Positions 46,680-58,533 of a stretch of 64,000 bases of DNA are shown one piece after another. The first letter of the stretch is position 1, and every line of letters starts with the position of its first letter. The DNA comes from Telmatactis stephensoni. Its lineage: Eukaryota; Cnidaria; Anthozoa; Actiniaria; Isophelliidae. The stretch covers positions 174,501 to 238,500 of the forward strand of contig JALIZF010001422.1 in assembly GCA_029948255.1 (NCBI GenBank), given 5' to 3'. The notes under the pieces are model-generated. The model did not search any database, had not been told where the DNA came from, and saw nothing but the letters and a program-made list of their open reading frames with translations. The position numbers were made by a program, and so were the translations under genes.

Positions 46680-46742
46680 CTTGGAGAAGTTCGCCGAGTA
46701 TAGAAATTTATCAAAGAAATTCGCTTTATCGTCGACTCTCAC

Positions 46743-49700
46743 GGACCGCTCTGAAAGGATACGGTCTTAAAGAAGAGTTTTATAAGAAAAAGGTTCCCTT
46801 AAACTACTGAATTTTTTCAGAAAAAGACGCTGAATTAGAAAGCACCATATAAACGCAACGATGCACTATTCTGGAACAGGAAGGGTTAGGAAGGTAACGA
46901 AAACATTTTGTCTACAGGTAGGGTAAATCTCAAAATATTACTATTCCCCAAATCTACAAAATTTCAGTAATATTTATATACTAAAACCGTATTTTGAAAA
47001 ATGAACAACATTTTTCGCATCTGAAAAACTCCTCTGCATTTTTGGAGAGATATGTTAAAAAATAAAAAAGGTAAATATTTCGAATAGCTTCCCTCCCCCG
47101 CACATCAGAATTACCGGATATGTTGGCACGGAATGCGCAAAGCATGCTGGGGCCGGTTGTACGAAGGGTGAATAGCGCTATCCAGCGGATAAATCCTTAT
47201 CCAGCGGATAAAATCTATACAAAATCTATACAGTGGATAACTCTTATCCGGTGGATAACTTTATCCAACCTTCGTACAACCTGACCCTGGACTTAGAATC
47301 TTCTCCTTCTTCAGTGCAGTTGAACCATGGATCTTAAAAAGATCCATGGTTGAACTGCAGTTGTACTTCAGAAAAAGTATAGAATCAAATCGTTTTTAGC
47401 TTTTTATTTGAAACAGACAAATAGACAAATATGTACTCCTTCCACTGACGAATTCTCAAGTTAATGCAAGATGTTTTTGTTCCAAGTTTCGCTTCAAAAT
47501 TCCAAATGATTTTTTTCCGTGACAACCTATGTAGCCTGTGTACCCATTTGAATGATGTTAATTAGGGGATTCCCCCGCAGCGCAAAAACTTTGTTTTCAT
47601 CGAAAATGCAATTCGACGACTTTGGTCACTGTTCAATATTTCGCTTATAGTTTAAAGTATAACTAAAATCTCATTAAATAACTAAAACGTTAAATTAGCC
47701 AATAAGATTTCGGTACCGACCGCAAATTTTGATACGGCAATGGTGCTTATAACAATAGCGTTGCGCAGCGATACTAAAAATAGCCCGCTTAATAGATGCA
47801 TGACTCAGACAAACATTATGAATCTGAAATCGTACTGAATAGAACATGGAGAAACTTACATTTTATTATGAAAACGTTGCTTATGTTTTAAAAAATGAGC
47901 ATTAAAATCCAAAATACCGAAATCGGGCTCAAGGAGATGAAAAATTTGGTTTGTTTGTCTGAGTTGTGACGTCACGGTTGCGCTTCGCTATTGATCAAAT
48001 CCATTCCTTACAAATAACATCAAATAGGCGCTGTTACATATGTGTGGTGCAATTTTTTGCAACTTGTCTCGCAATAGCGTTGCGTAACAAGTCATTCACG
48101 AACAAGTAGAACTCCGATTGCGTAATATTAACCACCATAACATAATGAACCTGGATCACACAAAATCGATATATTACAAGAAAAACTTTTGCGGCCGACG
48201 GCGTTGAATCGTGTAACACTTGCAGTGGTTCGCGCAAATTGTTTTGCCACGCCACTACGCACAAGGCGAGTTGCACAAAATATTGCACTTATGTCACAGC
48301 GCCTTTAGCCATTCACATAAAGCTCTCGATTCCCTAGATTTATAGTCTATTACCCTGGGTGCCATTTTCAGGATTGGAAGTACCACGTTCGATATAAAAA
48401 AAATTAAAAAGGGCAATATTGTGAAAGGAGAGGACGAGGCTAAATTCAACAATATATACCGCGACTTTCAAAAAGGTTTTAGTTGATTTTCTACGACATT
48501 AGGAGCAAAATGGAATTTATCCGGCCAAGAGAAGATCTAGATGTTAACGTTTTCTCTTGTCCTTGCGCATGCGTTGTATACCTGGCACATGTGTCGATAC
48601 CTTGGGGACCAGAGGCTACTAAAGGACAAAACTATACTCACCCTAAGATTTTCTCTCAGCCATTTTTGTCTATTCTCGGGCAGTTTGTCACAAACTGATC
48701 ATGACACTTAATCAAAGCAACCAGACAGTAAGATCGGCTGAAACTCCTTTTATCTTCTCGTACTTCTTTGAACTTTGACTTTATACAATTCATACTTCTT
48801 TCTCAGAGTGCATGGTCTTACTACACTGTTTTCAAACTCGCCCGACTCTCTTATATATCATTATGGTTCTAAAAATAACTCATTATTATATACAATCATC
48901 CATGATACTAAATATAGATATTACATCATTCTAGAAATCTCTACAAATCTCTACTGGTACAATTAAGCATGACTCAGCATTTCTCTTAGCTAAGACTAGA
49001 ATGTTCTGGAAAATACTCAACTCACACACATAATACATAAAGAATGTTCTAGAAAGTTCTTAGTGAATATGTGGTGGATTCTAGATTCATCACAAGTTGG
49101 GCTCTCTTTTCGATTATTTTTCAGTTACGAACTCCTAGTCCTAAACTGAATTTAAAAGTACAAATAGAAAATGAAAGAGAGAACCGCAAGAGTGAGTCAG
49201 CGCCTTTGGTCTCTAATATAGTGAGTCGACCCAAGAGAACATAAAAAGAGCGAAACTCAGTATTGATGTCTGTGCGATATTCGTGGTGACTAAGGTTATA
49301 TATTTTAGTAACTTCGCCATCGCGTGCGTACGTAAGGTTCTCAAACAATAGTCTCTTGTTCGACCTTGTAGCTAGTCTGCGTGGTCATAGCAAGGCTCTC
49401 AAGGGAAGGATGAATTATAATATATAAGCAAGGGATCGATTTCTTTCCTTGCAATCCCCCTTGCGGCTCCCTTAAAAGCCTGACTAGGCAGGTCAGATTT
49501 GGTCTTTTTTTTTCATGGAGCCTAGATGTTCTTTATTCAGCTAACCGATCATACTGCCGGATACCAATCCCTCTCGGGCCTCTGGTACCCAGGGTAACTG
49601 CCGGAATACATATAGCTAGTATATAATGCACAGATCTGTAATCTTGCAAAACTTCCAGCTAGATTATAGCGTTCTAGTTGCACGCAGTAGGAGAGACAAG

Positions 49701-50668
49701 AAACAAAGAAAAAAAGAAAGGAGGAAGGAAGAAAGCAAAAAGGGGGGAAGGAGGAAGGAAGAAAGGAAGGAGAGAAGAAAAGAAAGAAAGAAAGAAGGGA
49801 AGCAAGCAAGCAAGGAAGGAGGTAAGAATGATTAAAATTTCCGTGAATCAAAATATACATGTTCATGACACAACGGAGGGAGGAGGGGGGAGGGCCGGGG
49901 GGAAGACATGTGAGATGGAAAATATGCGAGTTCGGATCTACTATATATTGTTATTTATATTGTTTACGATGTACATACTGAGCATATTCCATACAGAAAC
50001 CGGCTGAAATTTGACAAATGTTTTGATATATATCTTGAACGCTAGATCATTATATAAAGTAGTCCATATCGACACAATTTGTGATCTAGATCTTTTACGA
50101 GACGTTTTTCGCCATGATATATAAAATCCACACTATGTTTTGTGATAACTCTTCTTCTTTATTTTCGATTTTATTCCTATACGCTGTCTTTTCATTTTTT
50201 CCCCTATCCCTGACTTTTTATCTTATTTTCAGCCGACTGAAAAGGCAGTCCATTGAGGTACATCCGCTGAAATGGCATCAATATCAGGTAATGCTTGGCT
50301 TTGTAGCCATTATCTCAACGATTAAATCCACAATAAAAAGGCGATAGTGAAACTAGTATTGGCCCCTTAGCCGTCAAATAAACTTCCTTTTGACTAAACT
50401 TAATGCAAATACTGACAAAATTCAATCATTTGCATTTATTCAAAGTAAAAAGCCGTTACTACTAGCAACCGTTCGAGGAACCACCTGTCTTTTTATAAAC
50501 GCTAAAAAATACAGCTTTACTAAGCCCTTGCGAGAGCCCAGCGAATCAGAATGCGAGAAAAGTAGCCTGCGTCTATATGTAAAAGCCTATCACCAACACT
50601 ACTGAGAGAGTGAGTGCTCGCTTGTCAAAAAATCTTGATTTGAACGGTTGAGACTCATCATCGGAGCA
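46743..50668. other. Gene-free interval between RO60 and the Bcl-2 family gene
   Basis: Holds the RO60 promoter side, a MITE at 47150-47289 with TTGTACGAAGG ends, a short palindrome GGATCTTAAAAAGATCC at 47331-47347, and a GGAA/GAAA microsatellite at about 49700-49830. The remaining open frames show no domains. Confidence 0.5.
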
Positions 50669-51777
50669 ATGCTCAGGTCCGTAACAAAGCGACTCAAGCC
50701 CATAATCACCGCAAAACTAAACGAGGAATATCTAGCAATATCAAACGAATCCAATCTTTACTGCTTGAATTACATTGAGGCGCGATTCAAAAGGCTGAAC
50801 ATCGAATCTGGCCTCGAGTTTGTACGACCTGATTACGTCTCCGAGACGTGTACAGCCGTTTCGATCAAAATCATCGAGATTGGTGAGCTCCTGGAGTCAG
50901 CCTACCCACATTTATATAACAATGTCTCCAAGCACCTTAGAGTACGACTTCGAAGTGAGGTGATTATCAGCGACGTGTTTAAGACATTCGGAAGGGAGTT
51001 ATTTCGAGATGGTGTAACATGGGCAAAAGTGACAGCGCTCTTCGCTTTTGCTGCGGCGATCAGCGAGGACTGCGTTATGAGTGGAAGGCAAGAGCTCGTC
51101 AAATGTGTTTTACATTGTGTACGAATCTACATTCATGATCATTTGGCCGTCTGGATCAAGAATCAAGGTGGTTGGGTGAGTCAGTTTATTTTTTGATATA
51201 CCACGTTTGTGCGTTAAATAATGATTGTGTTGACATCGGTGTTATTTTAGACAAAAAAAAATCACTGATATCAGCATGAATAAAAAGGAATTAATTCAAC
51301 ATGTGGCATGACTTGAAGACAAGGATAAATAAATCATAAAGTGATCAAGAGATTGCGTAAAAACACACACAATCAAGAGTGCTGTAACTGTCAGTTATAT
51401 GACATAATACAGTCATATTATTTAGTCTAACCCGTGAAAAAAATAATACGCATAATAATAATTGGTTTCTATTGTCCATTATCTATTATAGTAGCCAACT
51501 TCTTAATTTCACGAGTTAAATATAATAAAATCACTCTAGCTTTGGAAGTAATCAGCTATCCAGGATTAGCTTTTGGTTATTTTTATTTTTAACTATATTT
51601 TCGAAATGAGAAACAAAATGGTTGTAAAGTTACTCAATTTTTTTTGTTAATTTCTGATTTAAAATTCGGCAGCTGTGAAACGCACGTGCTTGACTGTAAG
51701 TTTAACCTGTTCAAGTTGTTGTACTTTAATTTAATTTTTTACGGTTGAAATTAAAAATGAAAAGAATGAATGAATGA

Positions 51778-51820
<43 letters not shown>

Positions 51821-52893
51821 GAAGGAAGGAAGGAAGGAAGAAAGAAAGAAAGAAAGGAAGGAAGGAAGGAAGGAAGGAAGGAAGGAAGGAAGAAAGAGAG
51901 AAAGAAAGAAAAAGAAAAGTGTAAACGAAAGAGAGAAATATGAAAAAATCTAGCCAATATTACGAAAATATTGTGCTTATAATTATAACCTTGACGTGAA
52001 ACGTTTCGGTTGAACCGGCGGTTATCATGAACATTCAGTTGTACATATGTGTCCATTCCTTCCTTCCTCCCATATTTTTTTCTACTTATATTTCTCTCTT
52101 ATAACCAATAATCACCTGTATCGGACTTGATCTCTATCCCTTCCCAACCCTAAGATAACACAGATAACAAACTAAAGGTATAGTTCAGTTTAATTTTTTC
52201 TGTTCGTTTGTCTTATTTTTTAAAATCGATGAAAATTGAAAACTGATTATTTCTATAATGTAGATTAGAGTGATTTTCACCGGACTGTGAAATAGTTACT
52301 AAGCTAATAGACACTAATAGACTCTGCACCCATTGTTTTCTTTTGTTGCAATACAACTATTAGACACAATTAAACACGGACTATTAGTAATTGTTTCACA
52401 GTCCGATGAAAATCACTCTAGTATGCTTAACTAACTAGCTAATCTCCGACAAAAATCTACATTTTAAGCTCATTATCACGGAGAAGTTTTGGTTTAACAC
52501 CTAAAAGAACAATAGGGTTTGAGTAAATGACGTCATTTATTCACAATTTAAATGCTAAATAACTTGACAATTTCTATTCCCTCTCTTTGGATGTGAAGAA
52601 AACGTTGCTTCATGGTGATTATTAGTGCCGTATCTAAAGGTTTCACTGAGTTTCAAGTCATTTTCAATTTTCATTGATTTTGATCCAAGTGCTCCTTTAA
52701 TATTTTTTTTTGGTATTTTTAGGGTCAGATAGTTGTTGCTTTCAAGTGCATCCAAAGAAAGCGGTCGGCCTACTTCTACTTTGTGCACTACATCAAAGGA
52801 ACTCTGCAATCATGGGCTCACACATTACGTCACAAAGTTTACCAAGCAATATCGTCAACATACGACATGATGGAACTTCTCAACTTTGGTTAA
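50669..52893 (+). CDS. Bcl-2 family apoptosis regulator, two exons
   Basis: Exons 50669-51175 and 52723-52893 joined in phase 0; 225 residues. Exon 1 holds a BH3-like segment (Ile-Gly-Glu-Leu-Leu-Glu, 71-76), BH1 (109-128, with Arg-Asp-Gly-Val-Thr-Trp-Ala-Lys-Val) and the start of BH2 (Trp-Ile-x3-Gly-Gly-Trp, ending 169). The intron falls just after this Trp, the classic Bcl-2 family position. Exon 2 completes the fold region but has no clear hydrophobic C-terminal anchor, so the protein may be soluble or an alternative last exon may exist. Pro-survival and Bok/Bak-like assignments cannot be separated here. ATG 50669 is used because the upstream frame has no ATG. Confidence 0.8.
51176..52722 (+). 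other. Intron of the Bcl-2 family gene
   Basis: GTGAGT donor and TTTTTAG acceptor. Contains a GAAA/GGAA microsatellite at about 51767-51920 and the MITE at 52173-52699. Confidence 0.7.
52173..52699. repeat. MITE copy B, carrying a nested palindrome
   Basis: Same family as 43474-43801 (TAAAGG ends, central TGAGTAAATGACGTCATTTA at about 52520). A different palindrome of 155 bp (52266-52420, TAGAGTGATTTTCACCGGAC ends) is inserted in its left half. It ends 23 bp before the splice acceptor of the last Bcl-2 family exon. Confidence 0.72.
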
Positions 52894-53084
52894 TCGTCTA
52901 ACTATATCAAAAGTATTTTATTTTTTAAGATATATTAAATGTATCGAAGAAAGTACTAAATTTTTATTTTGAAGATGAACGCCATTAAAAACAGTAATAT
53001 TACATTTCTTCGCATTTTTCAGGATATTCTGCTGAAATTTCAAACAAGAAGTTACACATGCACGACGTGTCGTTGATGCTAAGT

Positions 53085-53374
53085 ATATACACCTATTTCA
53101 ATAAACGTTGTCGGTATCAGGCTACGCGACTCACCCGAAAGGGATTATGTGAAGAAATATACTAAAGATATAAAACCACAAAAATCCCACACGATTACTC
53201 CAATTATGCTTGCTCTGACATTATAGACTAAAGAACTTCACTCAGAACTGATACTAAAGTCAGTATCAAAGCGGAAAAGAAAGTGAACTTTTGCTACTAC
53301 CCATACTCTTTTTCGGTCTAGTCATGTGGGCTTGAGGCCTCTCGTACGACAATCTTTTTTGAAATAGGTGTATA
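53085..53374. repeat. 290-bp MITE, TATACACCTATTTC ends
   Basis: TATACACCTATTTC at the left and its exact inverse at the right. An AATAAA at 53100 inside it could serve as the polyadenylation site of the Bcl-2 family gene. The end sequence resembles that at 37827. Confidence 0.68.
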
Positions 53375-53694
53375 TTGTGCAGTTTAAATAAGAACAGGCG
53401 GAGCTAGGCGGTGTCCAATACTATCCGCCTAGGAAGCTTGGATAGAGGAAATGCGGCACTCAACTCTAAATATATTTTTTTGCTGTTGTTCTGATTTGTT
53501 CATATTTCTTAACGGTAGTTAATTTAATTGGACGGTCAGACTGACACTGATACATTTGTAATAGGTATAACCCAAACTGTTGTACCCTAGCTTTGATCAT
53601 GACAATCCCCCCTTCTTTTCCGTATTTTGATTTACCAACCTCTTCTTCTCATCTTCTTAATTCTTCTTCTTCTTCTTCTTCTTCTTCTTGTATG

Positions 53695-53904
53695 TTCTTG
53701 TTCTTGTTCTTGTTCTTGTTCTTGTTCTTGTTCTTGTTCTTGTTCTTGTTCTTGTTCTTGTTCTTGTTCTTGTTCTTGTTCTTGTTCTTGTTCTTGTTCT
53801 TGTTCTTGTTCTTGTTCTTGTTCTTGTTCTTGTTCTTGTTCTTGTTCTTGTTCTTGTTCTTGTTCTTGTTCTTGTTCTTGTTCTTGTTCTTGTTCTTGTT
53901 CTTG
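53695..53904 (+). repeat. (TTCTTG)35 hexanucleotide array
   Basis: Thirty-five uninterrupted units over 210 bp. Each frame gives a dipeptide polymer (Leu-Val, Ser-Cys, Phe-Leu; Glu-Gln and Asn-Lys on the other strand), so the long open frames here are artefacts. Confidence 0.95.
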
Positions 53905-53916
53905 TCTATCTTCCAT

Positions 53917-54135
53917 CGGGATTTGTCCCCTCTCACGAGACAATTCCCGGGAAATTTCCCGTTTTTCTGTTGGACAAAGTGGGAATTGTCCCTCTCGATG
54001 GGATTTGTCCCGTGGGGCAGGGATTTGTCCCGGGGAACAGGGAAATCTCCCGGGATTTTTCCCCTCATACGGGAATTGTCCCACGGGACATGGGATTTTT
54101 CCCGGGAATAGTCCCCTAACGTGGAATTTGTCCCA
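53917..54135. repeat. Array of GGGA-N4-TCCC palindromes
   Basis: About a dozen degenerate copies of (C)GGGATTTGTCCC and GGGAATTGTCCC spaced 15-25 bp, each a small inverted repeat, directly after the TTCTTG array. Related single copies lie at 56577, 56748 and 57965. Confidence 0.78.
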
Positions 54136-57100
54136 CTGAACATATTTTTCAATTTCTTTCAGTTTTTGTCGCTTATAATCACGACATGACCAGATTTTCT
54201 ATTTGTTTTTCACAAACAAGTATATTCAAAGGAATTTTACGAAATTTTTACAAAATTTGAAGTTATTTTCACCTTTCATATTGAACTCCCCTCTAAGTCA
54301 CCGTGAAAAAGCTGCCTAGAATGTATCTGCATGGAAACCGGTGCCGACCTTTATGGCTAAAATTTTAATAATTTCCATCTACATACAGACACAGTACTGA
54401 AAGTAAGCTTGTTACGTGTTTAATATTTCTTCAAAACTGTATGAATTAACATACACGTTTGATACTTTTTAATGATTGTTTCAAACATTACATAACGATA
54501 TAGAATAGATATAGGTTTTCAATGGCCTCTTGTCTTTATTTGATTTGCCAGCATCTCGACGAATCTTTATTGCTTTCTCCCTGTCACTCGAGCTCGCACC
54601 ATGCTTCGCTATTAGGTGGCGACTGAGATCTTTTACGCTATTACCGCATTTTGGACATTTTGGAAATTTTTGCTTCTTTTTTACTTTTTCATCTATGTCT
54701 TCTTTCTCTACTATGTGTTCGTCTTGTTAATTCTCCTCTATAGGGATAACTGCAGGTTCTTCATCAGCACTAATCTATTTATTTCCAATATTATCACGAA
54801 AACGGCCTACGGATAAAAGTGCTCTTGTGATAGATTCTTCTACAAATTATAATTCAAACAAATTATAATAACCGCATTAATGATGAATCATTGCAAAGAG
54901 GAAAGCACAATTGTTATTAATTCAACAAAAACAACGACCTCGATATAACCAGATATAACCACATCACATCAGTCAATGCTTTTGGATCAGTGGTGATTTT
55001 CCCACCACTCGATCCCCTTATATAGGCCTTTGGGATTGTGTCCTCATGTGTCAATTTCCAAAATAATCCTGACACTTATCTAAAGGTTATGCATAAATAT
55101 ATCAATTCATGCATGTCTGAGCAGTTTTATCAATGTCTTAATTCTCACACATTTAGAGTGTATCGCAAATCATACTAACAAGGTCATCCCTGAAAATTCC
55201 CATCGATTAATTTGCGAGCGATTCTTTGTACTGAAAGCTAAAATAGTCTTCAATCACCCCTTGTTCTTTGTACAACCAATCCTTAATATGCTGATGAGCC
55301 GCCCAAATAGCCAAAAAGTAAGGATTCTTACCTCCTTGACTTGCTTCAAAATTTCATTCTTTTGGTTATAAAGAACTAAATTTGCAATGGTCTTCAGTTG
55401 TTAAATTAGGTCTAATTCTCATTGGAACGGCCAAGGCTTATAGCTGAAAATTTTAAAGGATTTTGTTGGTATTAACAAATTCAATGTCAGTATACCGGGT
55501 TTTCTTTTTGCCATTCCAGCCTTTAAACTCAAGCTTCTATATCATCAAAGTTAAGGAGTGACCGGAAGGAGTGATTTTCGAATTCGATTGCATTAGATTT
55601 TATTTAGTTTCTCAACAAAATATTCCATTAACGGCACGATGGCAGAATCGAAATCAAGTTAAACAGCGAGAAAACAAAATACCGTAAATTGACTTACAGA
55701 AGTTCTAAACTTGTCAAGCTATAGCAGTACGGCACGGCACGGCAATTCTACGAAGTCCGGGAAAAGAAAATGCTTTGAAAGCTTCGATCACAAAAAGACA
55801 AGCTTAATAAGTAGGTAGCAAATCATCAAGAAGAATAATGTAAATATAAATCAGGATAATGGATAAATAATAAAAAGGCAAACTTGTCGAGCCCTAAAAA
55901 CCCTCTTTCTCTTACATTTGATGATCGAGCAAGACTGGAATGGAGTTCTAGGACGACGGATTTTAGGAACTTTTACATTGGTCCTAATACTATATTTCCA
56001 AATAAAATAACGTTATTTTTAGATTTTTTCCTATAATTGAACAAATTATCTAACAATAGATTGTAAGGAAAGGGAATATAAAGGTTTTGTACTGGTTGCC
56101 ATGGCAATATGTAATGCCCTGAAAATCTGGTCAAAGAATTCAAATCGTCAAACAAACTACTGCCTGTGCTATCTACTCACCTTAGCATTCATTGTGCCAA
56201 AAATGAGCGGATTTTGATAACTGCAATATTTTAGAGAGCGGTTTTCTGACACAGTACATCGTCATTATACAATTCGATCGGAAATCCCCAAAAATTACAA
56301 AATACTCAAAAATTTCAACCCAGGTGAAAATATATCACAGAGTAATTGTCTTTGATGAGATCTCTTAGGAGATGAAAAAATGCTTGCCCTAGAGGCCAAT
56401 TAGTAGTTACCATGACAACGAGTATTTTGACTCTCGGGGGTGACCCCCCCTGGAATTTTACATGTCTCCTTACACATAACGGACATTTACATATAGGTAG
56501 TGTTGATGTACATCTTTTTACCAAGTATTATTCCTCCATTTTAATTTTTAGTCAAAATATCCATCTTTGTAAAAATCGGGATTTGTCCCTGCGCGCGCAA
56601 AGTCAGAAAAATATATAAAAGCCAAAAAACCTCGCAATGAAAAAAATTTGATGTCTTTCAATTGCATATAATGCAGAGATGCAGCTGTGGGTTTTAAATC
56701 TATTCCACCTTAGTCCTCTAAGAGTTATGAGGAAAAATTTCCAAGCGGGACAAATCCCTAAATTCACGCAAAGTGAGGTCACGAACGTAAAATGTTTATA
56801 AATTCCAAACCAATCAGTCCTGGAAGCTGATTCGTTTCACACAACACAAAAAGTATCTATTAATGAAGATGCAATCAAGAGAAAAATCGTAACTCACGAT
56901 TTTCTACAGTTTTTTGACGTTTGAAATTTTTTTTCAAGATTTGGAAAGCTCGATTTTGCATCAAGTTTTACAGTTTGGTAGGAGGTTTATCAGACTTTTA
57001 TCAAAATTCTAGAAGCACTTTGTCCCGCGGCGTAAATAGACTGCTCTCCTGGCAGTTCTTTGTGTAATGATTGTTCTTTGAGCTGACTACCTCCAGTAGA

Positions 57101-57349
57101 AGTTTCGAAATTTTTTGATAAAAAACAAAGTTTTAGCCGACCATTTGGGAAGTATCCCGTGAAACGACGTTTTGATGAAAAAAATCAAAGTTTCCTTTAT
57201 CCTTAACTGCTATCCAGCCTGCAGCATAAAATTCATCACAACTACTAGCATTTCATGGAATATCAGCTCATTTTAGCCATTAATTATTATTTTATTAAGA
57301 TTTATAGAAGAACAAAATCGGGGGACAAAAAGTGGGATGAAGGAAGATG
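54136..57349. other. Mostly featureless interval; possible zinc-finger exon on the minus strand
   Basis: On the minus strand at about 54735-54485 an open frame without a start encodes a Cys-x2-Cys-x8-His-x4-His motif after a Lys-rich stretch, then a basic helix. It begins after a stop and ends at another, so it may be an exon or a dead fragment of a mobile element. Elsewhere AT-rich DNA without supported genes. Confidence 0.35.
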
Positions 57350-57472
57350 ATCTTGTTCTTGTTCTTGTTCTTGTTCTTGTTCTTGTTCTTGTTCTTGTTC
57401 TTGTTCTTGTTCTTGTTCTTGTTCTTGTTCTTGTTCTTGTTCTTGTTCTTGTTCTTGTTCTTGTTCTTGTTC
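57350..57472 (+). repeat. (TTCTTG)n array, second
   Basis: About 20 units, followed to 57600 by degenerate TTCTTCGAATTC repeats. Same orientation and unit as the array at 53695, 3.65 kb away. Confidence 0.93.
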
Positions 57473-57773
57473 TTCTTGTTCTTCTTCTTCGAACTTTTTC
57501 GAATTCTTCCACTTCTTTTTCTTCTTCGAATTCTTTTTCGAATTCTTCTTCAGTTCGAATTCTTCTTCGCGGAATCTTTTCTTCTTCGAATTCTTCTTGC
57601 ACGAATTTTTTTCTGGCACTTTTGTTGTGCACGATTTTTATTCTTCGTTTAAGGCTTTGCCTTAGAACGTTGAGAATTTTGGGGGTATTAAAGTAATTAG
57701 TCGTGCCAGGCCTTTAGGCCGCGCACGACTCTAAAAATGAGTTGTCGTCTATATATCTATAATCAACGCATAA

Positions 57774-58269
57774 GCAGCCCAGCCACTTCTCCTGACGATG
57801 TTTATTTCACTAATTTATTTACTATTTTATTGATACGCTAAAAAGGCAAAAAAATGCGCGCGCTTCCAGTTGTTTTAATTTGCTTGGCGCGCGCGCTCTT
57901 GTTATGCACGGGCTTCCTGTGGTAATATTCTCCCGATCCTGGACGAGCACGCGCTTGTTGTGAATGGGTTTCCTGTGGCGATCCCGCGGGACAAAGCTAC
58001 TTCACGGAAATGTGTCCAATCAACCTGGGGCACACATCCGTCCATCACGTGACCCGTGTTTCATACCTTCTCACAAAACTAGCTTTGTCCCGCGGGATCG
58101 CGACAGGAAACCCATTCACAACAAACGCGCGATATTACCACAGGAACCCATGCATAACAAGCGCGCGCGCCAAGCAAATTAAAACAAGCGCGCGCATTTT
58201 TTGTCTTTTTAATAAATTATTAAAATAAACATCCATTGTCAGCTTTTTCAGGAGAAGTGGCTGGGCTGC
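57774..58269. mobile_element. 496-bp GC-rich foldback element
   Basis: GCAGCCCAGCCACTTCTCCT and its inverse close the element. The arms contain AAAAATGCGCGCGC, a GCGCGCGC segment, GAATGGGTTTCCTGT and GATCCCGCGGGACAAAGCTA with its near inverse around a short centre near 58030. No coding capacity. Confidence 0.8.
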
Positions 58270-58533
58270 CTGTGACCTTCATTCCACATTTCCTGACCAA
58301 GCGATTCCAAAATCGAGGCGTTCCTGGGATGATTCCTGGGTTTCCTGAGTTGTTGGGCGACGCGAGAGACTAGTACTGAAACATATTATGGGTTATAATG
58401 CCAGGTGGTCCGCCATCTTGGATCGTTAAATTTTCGTTGAACAAACTTTTCAGAATGTCTTCAGCATTTTAACGACAACAGAGCTCATTTGTTCAAAATA
58501 TAATCGTAGAAGAACTAGACTCCAATAATCCCA

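Noticed and set aside
46680..46742. Upstream extension of RO60
   Set aside because: The extension has no ATG and lies before the well-placed Met at 46679.
50390..50605. Upstream exon or gene before the Bcl-2 family gene
   Set aside because: No domain, no splice signals that connect it in frame.
53593..54152. Long open frames rich in Leu/Val, Ser/Cys or Glu/Gln
   Set aside because: They are translations of the (TTCTTG)n array; every frame is open.
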